DNA of 64,000 nt from Modicisalibacter sp033446685 (GCF_033446685.1 NZ_JAWQLY010000012.1:1-64000), one strand, 5' to 3'. Shown: positions 35,080 through 45,240, counted from the first letter of the stretch. Numbers and translations: made by a program. Notes: generated by a model from the letters alone, not told the origin.

Positions 35080-35721
35080 ATGCCCATGTTAGAGACACTT
35101 CACGAGCGCCTGCAAGCGCACACGCCGCGCAAGGTCGGCCTCGCCCTGCCACAGGCGGCGGTGTTGCTGCCGATCGTCGAGCGCGACGAGCCGACGCTGC
35201 TGTTCACCCGACGCGCCGGGCACCTCAAGCAGCACGCCGGTCAGGTCGCCTTTCCCGGCGGCAAGCGCGAGCCACAGGACCCCGACCTGCTGACCACCGC
35301 GCTGCGCGAAGCCGAGGAGGAGATCGCCCTGGCGCCCGCGCGGGTGCGTCTGCTCGGCCGGTTGAGCGACGTGATCTCGCTGCATGGCATTCGCGTCACC
35401 CCGTTCGTCGGGGTGATTCCCGCCGACCTGCCGCTGCGCCCGCAACTCGACGAACTCGATACCATCTTCGAGGTTCCGCTACGCTTCTTCCTGGACGATC
35501 GGCGCAGCCATACCGACGTCATCGACGTCGACGGCGTGCTGCGCTACGTGCCCAGCTATGCCGCCGAGGGCCATATCATCTGGGGACTGTCGGCGATGAT
35601 GCTGGTCGAGCTGCTCGCCGAGGGCTTCGGCTGTTCGGTGAGCCTGGATCACGCGCCGCCCGGCAGCCGGCTGCATTATCGGCCGGAACGCCGCCGGACG
35701 GTTCCCGACATCGACGCTTAG
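35080..35721 (+). CDS. NUDIX hydrolase, probable CoA pyrophosphatase
   Basis: A 213-aa NUDIX enzyme with the CoA-type signature. RRAGHLKQHAGQVAFPGGK immediately precedes the NUDIX box (PDLLTTALREAEEEIAL), the combination found in CoA/acyl-CoA pyrophosphatases such as NudL. Two ATGs (35080 and 35086) are possible and neither has a strong ribosome-binding site. The oxygenase gene begins 7 nt downstream, so the two are probably co-transcribed. Confidence 0.87.
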   Translation: MPMLETLHERLQAHTPRKVGLALPQAAVLLPIVERDEPTLLFTRRAGHLKQHAGQVAFPGGKREPQDPDLLTTALREAEEEIALAPARVRLLGRLSDVISLHGIRVTPFVGVIPADLPLRPQLDELDTIFEVPLRFFLDDRRSHTDVIDVDGVLRYVPSYAAEGHIIWGLSAMMLVELLAEGFGCSVSLDHAPPGSRLHYRPERRRTVPDIDA

Positions 35722-35728
35722 GCTCTGC

Positions 35729-36400
35729 ATGCTTTCATCCGATACTGCCAACCCGCTATCGGGGCTCGATGCCGCCGCGCTGCCGACGCTGGTCGACCGG
35801 CTCGTCGACCATGGCTGGTTCGTCGGCGAGCGCTTCATCGACCCGGCCCTTTGTCGCGCTCTGCACGACGAGATCCACACACTCGCCGAACACAGCGCCT
35901 TGCAGGCCGCGGGGATCGGCCGTGGCGAGGCGCACCAGCTGCGCCGCGACATCCGCAGCGACGCCATTCACTGGCTGAATCGCGACAGCCAGGCCCAGCG
36001 CGACTATCTGGCGTTGATGGCCGAATTGCAGGGTCAGATCAACCAGGCGCTCTACCTGGGACTGTTCGAGTTCGAGGCGCACTTCGCCCACTATCCGCCC
36101 GGCAGCTTCTACCGCACCCACCTCGACAGCTTTCAGGGACGCGCCAACCGGGTGATCTCGACGGTGCTTTACCTGACCCCCGACTGGCCGAGCGACGGCG
36201 GCGGCGAGATGGCCATCTACGCCCAGGACGACGACACCCGCGAACTGACGCGAGTCCGTCCCGAAGCCGGCACCTTCGTATGCTTTCTATCCGACCGGGT
36301 ACCGCATGCGGTGCTGCCGACCCGCTACCCGCGCACCAGCATCGCCGGCTGGTTTCGCCGCAACGCCTCGCTGGGCGGGTTGGTCGACCCGGCGCGCTGA
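35729..36400 (+). CDS. 2-oxoglutarate/Fe(II)-dependent oxygenase (prolyl-hydroxylase-like)
   Basis: A 223-aa double-stranded beta-helix oxygenase. The iron triad is HLD (in YRTHLDSF) with the distal His in VPHAVLPTRYPRTSIAGWF. The Arg two turns later would bind 2-oxoglutarate. The closest families are P4H/EGL-9-like and PiuC/YbiX-like hydroxylases; a bacterial EF-Tu or ribosomal substrate is possible but unproven. It follows the CoA-type NUDIX gene by 7 nt. Confidence 0.87.
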   Translation: MLSSDTANPLSGLDAAALPTLVDRLVDHGWFVGERFIDPALCRALHDEIHTLAEHSALQAAGIGRGEAHQLRRDIRSDAIHWLNRDSQAQRDYLALMAELQGQINQALYLGLFEFEAHFAHYPPGSFYRTHLDSFQGRANRVISTVLYLTPDWPSDGGGEMAIYAQDDDTRELTRVRPEAGTFVCFLSDRVPHAVLPTRYPRTSIAGWFRRNASLGGLVDPAR

Positions 36401-36430
36401 CCAGCGCCGGGCGCGGCTGCGGGGTTAGCG

Positions 36431-37204
36431 CTAGAAGTTCGGCTTGCGCTTCTCCAGAAAGGCGCCCATACCCTCGCGCTGTTCGGTACCGGCGAAGCCC
36501 AGCGCGAACAGGCTGGTTTCCAACGCCAGCGCGCTGTCCAGATGCTGACCCTGGCCGGCGTGGATGGCCTGCTTGGCGGCACGAATCGCCTGCGGGCCAT
36601 TGGCGCCCAACTGCTGGGTCAGCTCCTCGGCCAGCGTCTCGAGCTCCGCTTGCGGAACCACCCGGTTGACCAGGCCGACGCGCAGCGCCTCCTGGGCATC
36701 GATCTTACGCCCGGTGGTGACCAGATCGAGCGCCATCGCCGGGCCGATGCGCCGCGGCAGCCGCTGGGTGCCGCCAAAGCCGGGAATCACCCCGAGCAGC
36801 ACTTCGGGCTGGCCGAACAGCGCATTGTCGCTGGCCACCGCCCAGTCGCAGGCCAGCGCCAGCTCGCAGCCGCCACCCAGGCAGAAGCCGTTGACCAGGG
36901 CGACGACCGGCACCGGCAGGCGCTCGAGACGCTTGAAGGTTGCCAGCGCCTGGGTGGCGAAGACGCGCGCCTCGTCGGGGGTCTTGTCGCGCATCTCGGC
37001 GATATCCGCCCCGGCGACGAAGGACTTGTCGCCGGCGCCGGTGATCAACACCGCGCGCAGGTCGTCGCGCGCGGCCAGTTCATCGAGCACCCGCTCAAGC
37101 TCGCCGAGCAGCTCGCTGTTCAGCGCGTTCAGTGCCTTGGGTCGATTCAGCGTTATCCGGGCCACGCCGGCGCGCTCGCTGACGGTAACCATTGCCTCGC
37201 TCAT
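36431..37204 (-). CDS. Enoyl-CoA hydratase/isomerase family protein
   Basis: Crotonase-fold enzyme of 257 aa. The oxyanion-hole segments FVAGADIAEM and FCLGGGCELALACD and the catalytic region QPEVLLGVIPGFGGTQRLPR are present. The second acidic residue lies in DAQEALRVGLVN, so a hydratase is likely, acting on short-chain enoyl-CoA. No beta-oxidation partner genes adjoin it, so the pathway (fatty acid, amino acid or other) is not defined. Convergent with the oxygenase gene. Confidence 0.9.
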   Translation of the reverse strand: MSEAMVTVSERAGVARITLNRPKALNALNSELLGELERVLDELAARDDLRAVLITGAGDKSFVAGADIAEMRDKTPDEARVFATQALATFKRLERLPVPVVALVNGFCLGGGCELALACDWAVASDNALFGQPEVLLGVIPGFGGTQRLPRRIGPAMALDLVTTGRKIDAQEALRVGLVNRVVPQAELETLAEELTQQLGANGPQAIRAAKQAIHAGQGQHLDSALALETSLFALGFAGTEQREGMGAFLEKRKPNF

Positions 37205-37272
37205 GCTGTTCTCCGCGATCGGGGTATTCCAGTCTCAGCATAACCGCGGCGCGCGGCGCCCGACATTGCACT

Positions 37273-37434
37273 AAGGAACCACTGCATAAATGTCTGCGCG
37301 GGCAAATCGCTGCGTTGTACGGTGCTGGTGCGCCAGCCCGGACGGAATCCTCACATATACCCCATATGCTCCGGTTCCTGTGCTCCGTACGCCTTGCGCT
37401 TCGCTCCGCCCGCCAATTTAATCAGCGTTTCCTA
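37273..37434. repeat. 162-bp imperfect palindromic repeat element
   Basis: The ends are imperfect inverted copies: GGAACCACTGCATAAAT near 37275 on the plus strand and GGAAACGCTGATTAAAT reading in from 37433 on the minus strand. Each is followed by a GCGGGC-type segment. The middle contains CATATACCCCATATG and CGGAATCC-type motifs. It has no coding potential and sits between the enoyl-CoA hydratase start and the leftward MFS gene's stop. It is a different family from the element at 13704-13842. Confidence 0.6.
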
Positions 37435-37455
37435 TCGGCGGCTGCCCCGGCGCCG

Positions 37456-38838
37456 CTAGCTACGCAGGTCGCTGGTCTCTTCCTCGCGCTCGGCCCGGCG
37501 CGCCTCGGACGGGGGATCGTCGGGCGGCGGCGGGCCTACCAGCGGTTCGGCGACGTCCACGTCGGGCACCGCCTGCGAGAGATCCTCGGCATGCTCGTGT
37601 TCGATCGCCCCCTGCACCAGTTCGTCGGTCACGCTGAGTTCGGCGCCCACCACCGTCTGCGGCGGGTTGGGGGTGAACGGCGCCACCGGCAGCGGCGCGG
37701 GACGACAGCTACGCCGCCAGGTGAAGAACAGCGCCAGCGCGGCGCCCAGCGCGGCCAGCGACCAGAACAGCCCGGCGTCGCCGAGCGTCGCCATGACCGG
37801 CGAGATCAACGGCGGGCTGAGCGTCGAGCCCACCGCATTGATCAACAACAGCCCCTGGCTCATGCGCACCAGCGCACCGGCCGGCGCGCGGTCGGCGGCA
37901 TGGCTCACCGCCACCGGGTAGAGCGCGAACACGCCGCCGCCGAGCAGGAACAGCACGCCCGCCAGCAGCCACGGTCGGTCGGCCAGCGACAGCGCGCCCA
38001 GCGACAGCGCCAGGCTGGCGATGCCGATCAGGATCAGCACCAACTGGCGATCGTGGCGGTCGGACCAGCGGCCGATGGGGTATTGCAGCAACATCCCACC
38101 GAGCACCATCACCGCCATCATCTGACCGATGTGCTGGACGCTGAATCCGCTGCGCTGCAGGTAGAGCGGCAGCAACGAGTAGAGCGCGGCGATCGCCAGG
38201 CCCGAACCGAAGCAGCCCATCACCCCGGTCGGGGTGAGCATGATCAGGCGCAACGGCGGCAGCGGCTCGGCATGCTCGAGCAGCGGCGAGACCCGCGGAA
38301 TCATCGCCATCGGCAGCACCGACAGCGACGCCAGCAGCCCGATCACCATGAACGGCACCTGCGCACCGGCGGCATCGGTCACCCCCAGCAGCAATTGGCC
38401 AATCACCCCCGCGGCGTACAGCGAAATCATGTACAGCGCCAATAGTCGGCCGCGCACCCGGGTATCGGACGCGGTCAACAGCCAGCTTTCGATGACCAGA
38501 TACACGCCCACCGTCGCCCAGCCGCCGATGAGGCGCAGCACGAACCACCACCAGGCGTTCAGCCATAGCCCGGCGAGCAGCACGGTCACCGCCACCAGCG
38601 AGGCGAAACAGGCATAGGCGCGGATGTGGCCGATGCGCAGCAACAATCGGTCGTTGAGCAGCGCACCGATCGCCAGGCCGATGAAATACGCCGACGAGAC
38701 CCAGCCGATCACCACCGCCGAGGCGCCGGCGGCGTCCAGGCGCAGGGTGATCAGCGTTGCCAGAAAGCCGTTGCCGATCCCCAGGATGAAAAGACCCAAC
38801 AGGGGAGCCAGGGCCATGGCCAGTAACTGGGGCGACAT
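37456..38838 (-). CDS. Major facilitator superfamily transporter
   Basis: Twelve-helix carrier of 460 aa starting MSPQLLAMALAPLLG. The MFS-A-type loop GALLNDRLLLRIGHIRAY follows helix 2, and GRWSDRHDRQLV is the second-half equivalent. This pattern resembles YcaD-type carriers. An acidic, Pro/Glu-rich cytoplasmic tail of about 80 residues follows the last helix and is unusual. GAGG lies 9 nt before the chosen ATG at 38838; a longer start upstream adds a non-membrane leader and is less likely. Substrate unknown. Confidence 0.85.
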   Translation of the reverse strand: MSPQLLAMALAPLLGLFILGIGNGFLATLITLRLDAAGASAVVIGWVSSAYFIGLAIGALLNDRLLLRIGHIRAYACFASLVAVTVLLAGLWLNAWWWFVLRLIGGWATVGVYLVIESWLLTASDTRVRGRLLALYMISLYAAGVIGQLLLGVTDAAGAQVPFMVIGLLASLSVLPMAMIPRVSPLLEHAEPLPPLRLIMLTPTGVMGCFGSGLAIAALYSLLPLYLQRSGFSVQHIGQMMAVMVLGGMLLQYPIGRWSDRHDRQLVLILIGIASLALSLGALSLADRPWLLAGVLFLLGGGVFALYPVAVSHAADRAPAGALVRMSQGLLLINAVGSTLSPPLISPVMATLGDAGLFWSLAALGAALALFFTWRRSCRPAPLPVAPFTPNPPQTVVGAELSVTDELVQGAIEHEHAEDLSQAVPDVDVAEPLVGPPPPDDPPSEARRAEREEETSDLRS

Positions 38839-39167
38839 GAACGGATGCCTCACGATCGATGGTATTGGCGGCGCCACGCCGGCGTGAAATGCCCGACGCG
38901 ACATCAAAACGGACAGCGCTGTCGCGCAAGACGGCGCAATTTCGCGGGCGACTATACGCCCGCGCTGGCCGGCAACAAAGCGTTTTTACGTGCTTAGCGC
39001 CAACCCTGCATACACCTTATTAGCGCTTGGCGAATCATGCCATTCGCCAGGCTGTGTACGGGACAGCGACGAGCGTATCAGCGTATGCTGGAATAACGAC
39101 AAACAAGCCGGGTAGCCGTTGCCGACCGGCGGCTGCGTACCCACATAAGCCCATGAGGAACACGCCA
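38839..39167. other. Divergent promoter region
   Basis: A 329-bp gene-free spacer between the leftward MFS gene and the rightward VOC gene. Its most distinct element is the perfect palindrome at 38943-38964. No small gene with a convincing ribosome-binding site was found. Confidence 0.5.
38943..38964. promoter_or_regulatory. Perfect 8-bp inverted repeat in divergent spacer
   Basis: CGCGGGCG (38943-38950) and CGCCCGCG (38957-38964) flank ACTATA. The position, about 105 bp upstream of the MFS start, fits either an operator or a leader hairpin. The central ACTATA could be part of a leftward or rightward -10 element. Confidence 0.35.
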
Positions 39168-39551
39168 ATGCTAGCGGGCCTGGACCATCTGGTCGTCACC
39201 GTCACTGACATACCCCGCGCCGTGGATTTCTATACCCGGGTGCTGGGGCTGGAAGCACGTTATCGCGACGCCGAGCGCGTCGACCTGGTGCTCGGCGACA
39301 TCGCCCTGCGCCTGCATCCGGTCGATACCACGATCGTGCCGCGCGCCGGCTGTCCGATGCCCGGCAGCCTGGATATCTGTTTTCGCAGCCTGCTGCCGCT
39401 CGAAGAAGTTCAGGCGCATCTCGATGCCCTGGCCATCCAGGTCGAGACCGGCCCGGTGGCCCGCCAGGGTGCCGGCGGGCCGATCGTCTCGCTGTACCTG
39501 CGCGACCCCGACAACAACCTGATCGAATTGTGTCGCCCCGATCGCCAGTAG
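39168..39551 (+). CDS. VOC-family (glyoxalase/dioxygenase fold) protein
   Basis: A 127-aa metalloenzyme-fold protein made of two beta-alpha-beta3 modules. It has LDHLVVTVTDIPRAVDFYTRVLG at the N-terminus (split here as LDHLVV and FYTRVLGLEA) and SLYLRDPDNNLIELC at the C-terminus. The candidate metal ligands are His6, the mid-protein His52 (RLHPVD) and Glu122. The ATG at 39168 has GAGGA 8 nt upstream, so the ATG 15 bp earlier is disfavoured. Substrate is unknown; relatives include glutathione or isomerase enzymes. Confidence 0.87.
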   Translation: MLAGLDHLVVTVTDIPRAVDFYTRVLGLEARYRDAERVDLVLGDIALRLHPVDTTIVPRAGCPMPGSLDICFRSLLPLEEVQAHLDALAIQVETGPVARQGAGGPIVSLYLRDPDNNLIELCRPDRQ

Positions 39552-39586
39552 CTTCCCAACCGCCCTTCTCGACACGGAGATCCGTC

Positions 39587-39967
39587 ATGGCCGATCCGCT
39601 TGCCGATAGCCCCGAAACGCTCGCCGACGAAGCCCCGCAGCCCGCTGACACGACCCTCGCCATGGTGGTCTACGGCCTGCTGCTGGCCGGCTTCGTGATC
39701 GGCATCACGCCGATCGTCGGCGTGGTCATCGCCTACGTGTATCGCGGCAAGGGCCCGCCGTGGCTGGACGGGCATTACCGCTACCAGATCCGCACCTTCT
39801 GGATCGGCCTGCTCTATGCGATCGTCGCCGCGCTGCTGTCGCTGATCGGCATCGGCCTGATCCTGATGCTGGGCTTGGCGATCTGGCTGATCGTGCGCTG
39901 CGTCAAGGGCTTCAAGGGGCTGCAGGAAAAGCGCGCGCCGAGCAATATAGACACCTGGCTGTGGTAG
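39587..39967 (+). CDS. DUF4870-like small membrane protein
   Basis: A 126-aa membrane protein. A 35-residue acidic cytoplasmic N-terminus is followed by three to four helices (AMVVYGLLLAGFVIGITPIV, IGLLYAIVAALLSLIGI, LILMLGLAIWLIVRCV) and a short basic tail. The central HYRYQIRTFW loop is typical of the DUF4870-like family. GGAG lies 7-8 nt before the ATG. It follows the VOC gene by 35 bp, probably in the same transcript. Function unknown. Confidence 0.75.
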   Translation: MADPLADSPETLADEAPQPADTTLAMVVYGLLLAGFVIGITPIVGVVIAYVYRGKGPPWLDGHYRYQIRTFWIGLLYAIVAALLSLIGIGLILMLGLAIWLIVRCVKGFKGLQEKRAPSNIDTWLW

Positions 39968-40022
39968 CGTGACGGCAAGACGCCGGCCGGGCGCGTCGCA
40001 TGAAGCCCGCGGCGCAACCCGT

Positions 40023-40028
40023 TATAAT
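40023..40028 (+). promoter_or_regulatory. Likely -10 element (TATAAT) of the acyltransferase gene
   Basis: A perfect TATAAT, 33 bp upstream of the ATG of the HtrB-family gene. The region 17 bp further upstream reads ATGAAG, a weak -35. A sigma-70-type start near 40035 is plausible. Confidence 0.45.
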
Positions 40029-40060
40029 GCACGCCCCGGAGTTCGAAGCCGCTGAACTGC

Positions 40061-41005
40061 ATGAGTGACCGACCATACCCCAGCGCCTTGCAAGCGCGCT
40101 CCATCACCGCCCTGTGGCGACTGCTGTCGCACGCCAGGCCCAAGACGCTATGGCGCCTGGCGTGCTGCCTGGGGCCGCTGATCTATCGCTTCAGCGCCCG
40201 CGAGCGCAAGGTGACCGACATCAACCTGCGCGAAGTCTACCCGCAGTTCGACGAAGCGCGGCGCACCCGGCTGGCCCGCGACAGCATCCGCCACTCCACC
40301 GCGACGATGCTCGAACTGGGCTTCGCCTGGATGGCCGACTCGACCCGGGTCGAGGCCTCGATACAGGCCGTGCACGGCCGCGAGCTGCTCGACGAGGCGC
40401 GCGCAGAGGGCCGCGGAGTGATCGTGCTGGCACCGCACTTCGGCAACTGGGAAGTCCTCAACTTCTGGCTGTCCGGCCACTTCCCGTTCACGGCGATGTA
40501 CGAACCGCCCAAGATCGCCGAACTCGACCCGCTGATCCGCCGGGGACGCGAGCGCATGGGCGCGGCCCTGGTCCCCACCAACTCGCGCGGCGTCGCGGCA
40601 CTGCTCAAGGCGCTCAAGCGCAGCGAGGCGGTCGGCATCCTACCCGACCAGGAGCCCGACTGGCGGGGCGGCGTATTCGCCGACTTCTTCCACCGGCCCG
40701 CCTACACCGGCACGCTGCTGCCCAAGTTGGTGGCGCGGACCCAGGCCCGGGTGGTCACCGGCGTGGCCCGGCGCCGACTAGCCGGCGCCGGGCAGCCGCC
40801 GGGCTTCGAGATTCATTTTCTCGCCGCCGACGAACGCGTCTACGATCCCGACGAGACGCTCGCCGCGCGCGGCGTCAACGCCAGCGTCGAGGCGGCGATC
40901 GCGCTCGACCCGGCGCAGTACCAGTGGGAATACAAGCGCTATCGCAAGACCCCCGAAGAGCAGCAGCAGCGCAGCGACTACCGCCGCTACCGGCTTTATC
41001 GCTGA
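40061..41005 (+). CDS. Lysophospholipid/lipid A-type acyltransferase (HtrB family)
   Basis: A 314-aa HtrB/LpxL-family acyltransferase. The catalytic box H-x4-E reads PHFGNWE, followed by GVAALLKALKRSEAVGILPDQEPDW, the usual substrate-binding region (shown here in part as GILPDQEPDW). The C-terminal QWEYKRYRKTP corresponds to the QYxWxYKRFK segment. This second family member differs from the one at 21210-22124 (HFSTLD box), suggesting division of labour in lipid A or a phospholipid/ornithine-lipid acylation. Confidence 0.88.
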   Translation: MSDRPYPSALQARSITALWRLLSHARPKTLWRLACCLGPLIYRFSARERKVTDINLREVYPQFDEARRTRLARDSIRHSTATMLELGFAWMADSTRVEASIQAVHGRELLDEARAEGRGVIVLAPHFGNWEVLNFWLSGHFPFTAMYEPPKIAELDPLIRRGRERMGAALVPTNSRGVAALLKALKRSEAVGILPDQEPDWRGGVFADFFHRPAYTGTLLPKLVARTQARVVTGVARRRLAGAGQPPGFEIHFLAADERVYDPDETLAARGVNASVEAAIALDPAQYQWEYKRYRKTPEEQQQRSDYRRYRLYR

Positions 41006-41027
41006 ACTCCCGGCGAAACCATCTGCG

Positions 41028-41957
41028 CTACTCGGGCCGGGCAGCGTCGGGCCGTGCCTGCACGCGCGGCGCAGGGGCCGCCTTGAACAGGATCAGCCAC
41101 AACGCACCGGCGATCAGCACGCCGCCGACCAGATGCGCCAGGGTCACCTTTTCGTCGAGAAACAGCGCGCCCCACAGCACGCCGAACAGCGGCACCAGCA
41201 TGGTCACGGTGAGCGGCTTGATCGGGCCCAGGTCCGCCAGCAGTCGAAAGAACAGCAGATAGGCCAATGCCGTGCACACCAGCCCCAGCGCCAGCATGGC
41301 CAGCCACACGTCGCCCTGCAGCCAGTTCGCCAGCGAGGGCTGTCGCCAGGCCTCGAGCAGCATCAACGGCGCCAGCAAGGCGCTCGCCCCGGCCTGCGAG
41401 CCCAGCGCCAGCAGCCGCGAGTCCAGCCCGCCGCGCTCGGCAATGAAGCGCCGCACCAGAAATCCCGACAGGCCGTAGCAGGCCGCCGCGACCAGACACG
41501 CCGCCGCCGCCAGCAACAGGGTGACGTCCACGGCCACCGGGCCGGTCCGAACCAGCACCGCGACGCCCGCCAAGCCCAGCGCCACCCCGCACAGCCGATC
41601 GCGGGTCATCGCCTCGTCGAACAGCGCCGCGCCGATCAATACCCCCATCAGCGGCGTGGTGGCATTGAACATCGCCGAGTAACCGGCCGGCAGGGTCTGG
41701 GCGGCCAGGCAGAACATCGCGAACGGTACCCCCGAATTGACCATGCCGATCGCCAGCGTCGCCCGCGCCTTGCCCTGGAAGCGCCACTTCACCCGCCACA
41801 GGGCGAGAATCGCCAGCAACCCCAGCATGGCCAGAAAGACCCGAAAGAAGGCCGTGACGAACGATCCCAGTTCCGGCGCGGCGATGCGCATGAACAGAAA
41901 GCTCGCGCCCCACAGGGCGGACAGCAGCAACAGACGTAGCGTGGAATCGAGAGGCAT
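41028..41957 (-). CDS. EamA/DMT-superfamily transporter
   Basis: Ten-helix carrier of 309 aa with two EamA repeats. The first begins LLLLSALWGASFLFMRIAAP. The second includes TALAYLLFFRLLADLGPIKP and VPLFGVLWGALFLDEKVT, which define the RhaT/EamA class. It probably exports a small metabolite. The ribosome-binding site is weak. Convergent with the acyltransferase gene. Confidence 0.88.
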   Translation of the reverse strand: MPLDSTLRLLLLSALWGASFLFMRIAAPELGSFVTAFFRVFLAMLGLLAILALWRVKWRFQGKARATLAIGMVNSGVPFAMFCLAAQTLPAGYSAMFNATTPLMGVLIGAALFDEAMTRDRLCGVALGLAGVAVLVRTGPVAVDVTLLLAAAACLVAAACYGLSGFLVRRFIAERGGLDSRLLALGSQAGASALLAPLMLLEAWRQPSLANWLQGDVWLAMLALGLVCTALAYLLFFRLLADLGPIKPLTVTMLVPLFGVLWGALFLDEKVTLAHLVGGVLIAGALWLILFKAAPAPRVQARPDAARPE

Positions 41958-42024
41958 GGCGGACGCTCGGGTGGTTATTCGGTAGCGATTCTAGCGCGCC
42001 ATAGAGCCGCCGTCCGGCTGTTTT

Positions 42025-42080
42025 CGGACGCCGAGTTTCGGACGCCGTGTATCGGACGCCGTGTATCGAACGCCGAGTCC
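42025..42080. repeat. 14-bp tandem repeat, four copies
   Basis: Four head-to-tail copies of a 14-bp unit: CGGACGCCGAGTTT, CGGACGCCGTGTAT twice and CGAACGCCGAGTCC. It lies in the spacer between the leftward EamA gene and the first TPP riboswitch. Its start is near the upstream sequence of both, so it could form part of either promoter. Confidence 0.85.
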
Positions 42081-42163
42081 CCAACACGCTCGAGACGGAT
42101 CTTGCTTGACCGCCGCCGCGGCGTTACCCACACTGCCGACTGTGCGGGCGCGTTCCCGCACAC

Positions 42164-42284
42164 GCTTGACGGGGTGCCGGTGAAACCGGCTGAGATCGCC
42201 ATCGAACGAGGCATGGCGGATCCCGAAGAACCTGATCCGGGTGATTTCTCATGATGAGAAAGTGTACCGGCGTAGGGATCAAGC
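42164..42284 (+). ncRNA. TPP riboswitch (THI element) upstream of tenA
   Basis: It contains the conserved TPP aptamer blocks: GACGGGGTGCC, CTGAGATCGCC (pyrimidine-binding core CUGAGA), AACCTGATCCGGGT and CGTAGGGATC. Stem P1 forms between GCTTGA (42164-42169) and TCAAGC (42279-42284). The variable P3 arm is long. It should repress tenA when thiamine pyrophosphate is bound. Confidence 0.95.
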
Positions 42285-42302
42285 AATGGCCGGCCCGCTT
42301 CG

Positions 42303-42372
42303 ATGCTCCCTCTGCCGCGCCATTCTGGCTCCCGCCGCTGCCCCTCCGGATCGCCGTTACGCTCGGAGCATG
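42303..42372 (+). promoter_or_regulatory. Possible tenA Shine-Dalgarno sequestering hairpin
   Basis: ATGCTCC (42303-42309), downstream of the first TPP aptamer, is perfectly complementary to GGAGCAT (42366-42372), which contains the ribosome-binding site GGAG of tenA. No intrinsic terminator is apparent between aptamer and gene, so control at translation initiation is likely. Confidence 0.5.
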
Positions 42373-42373
42373 C

Positions 42374-43039
42374 ATGGGCTACCGCTTCACCGATCTGATC
42401 AGTGCCTGCCGGAATGACTGGCGCGCCTACATCGAACACGACTTCGTCCGCCAGCTGGGGCAAGCCACGCTTGGCGATGGCGCCTTTCGCCATTATCTCG
42501 AGCAGGACTACCTGTTCCTGATCCATTTCGCCCGCGCCTATGCCCTGGCGGCCTACAAGAGCCGCACGCTGGCCGATCTGCGCCAGGCTTACGACGGGCT
42601 CAGGACCATCCTCGACGTCGAACTCGACCTGCACCTCGGCTATTGCCGCGAATGGGGAATCAGCGAGGACGACCTGGCCAGGCTGCCCGAAGCCCGCGCC
42701 ACGCTGGCCTACACCCGCTATGTATTGGATGCCGGCAGCCGCGGCGACCTGCTCGACCTTCACGTCGCCCTGGCGCCGTGTCTGATCGGCTACGGCGAGA
42801 TCGCCAACTGGCTCGAGGCCCAGCCGTTCACATGCCATGACGGCAACCCTTATGCCGACTGGATCGCCATGTACGCCGGCGACGACTTTCAGCAGGCCAT
42901 GCAGGCCGAGATCGCCTGGCTGGACGAGCGCCTCGCCACGCTCGATGCCGCGCGCTTCGCGCAACTCGTCACGATCTTTCGTGACGCCACCCGACTGGAG
43001 ATCGACTTCTGGCAGATGGGCCTGGATCAGTCCTTCTGA
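42374..43039 (+). CDS. tenA: TenA-family thiaminase II / aminopyrimidine aminohydrolase
   Basis: Four-helix-bundle enzyme of 221 aa salvaging the thiamine pyrimidine (hydrolysis of aminomethyl-pyrimidine to HMP). The active-site Cys is in ALAPCLIGYGEIANWL. HFARAYALAAYKS and TIFRDATRLEIDFWQMGL are also characteristic. The ATG at 42374 has GGAG 5 nt upstream. A longer in-frame start at 42251 lies inside the riboswitch and is rejected. It lies between two TPP riboswitches and upstream of thiC, both supporting a thiamine role. Confidence 0.92.
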   Translation: MGYRFTDLISACRNDWRAYIEHDFVRQLGQATLGDGAFRHYLEQDYLFLIHFARAYALAAYKSRTLADLRQAYDGLRTILDVELDLHLGYCREWGISEDDLARLPEARATLAYTRYVLDAGSRGDLLDLHVALAPCLIGYGEIANWLEAQPFTCHDGNPYADWIAMYAGDDFQQAMQAEIAWLDERLATLDAARFAQLVTIFRDATRLEIDFWQMGLDQSF

Positions 43040-43104
43040 GTCCATCCGCCGCACGCCGGGCACCGATGACTGCCCGGTAAATCCGGCGCCGCCTGGCGGT
43101 GCCA

Positions 43105-43243
43105 TCGCTTGACGGGGTGCCGGTGGAACCGGCTGAGATCACTCTACGGCGCGGCAATTGCCGGGTCGTCACGGTGGGGCCCGTTGAACCTGACCTGGCT
43201 AATTCCCGATCATGGGGAGCGAACCAGCGTAGGGATCAAGCGA
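43105..43243 (+). ncRNA. TPP riboswitch (THI element) upstream of thiC
   Basis: A second full aptamer with GACGGGGTGCC, CTGAGATC, GAACCTGACC and CGTAGGGATC. P1 is an 8-bp perfect stem TCGCTTGA/TCAAGCGA (43105-43112 with 43236-43243). It begins 66 bp after the tenA stop and gives thiC its own sensor. It has a longer P3 arm than the first copy. Confidence 0.96.
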
Positions 43244-43292
43244 CACGCAGGCCGCCACTGACGCACCCCTGCCGCTGTCCTCCTCCGCTGTC

Positions 43293-43317
43293 CTCCCTGA
43301 CTATCGCTCAATGGGAG
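43293..43317 (+). promoter_or_regulatory. Possible thiC Shine-Dalgarno sequestering hairpin
   Basis: CTCCCTGA (43293-43300) can pair with TCA and GGGAG (43308-43310 and 43313-43317), closing a loop over the thiC ribosome-binding site GGGAG. The start codon GTG follows 7 nt after it. Suggests translational repression by the second TPP riboswitch. Confidence 0.45.
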
Positions 43318-43324
43318 AACGACT

Positions 43325-45214
<1,890 letters not shown>

Positions 45215-45240
45215 CCGTCCCGCCAGCCCTGACGACAGCG

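Noticed and set aside
42251..42373. N-terminal extension of TenA from 42251
   Set aside because: That frame lies within the TPP aptamer and its downstream control region and has no ribosome-binding site.
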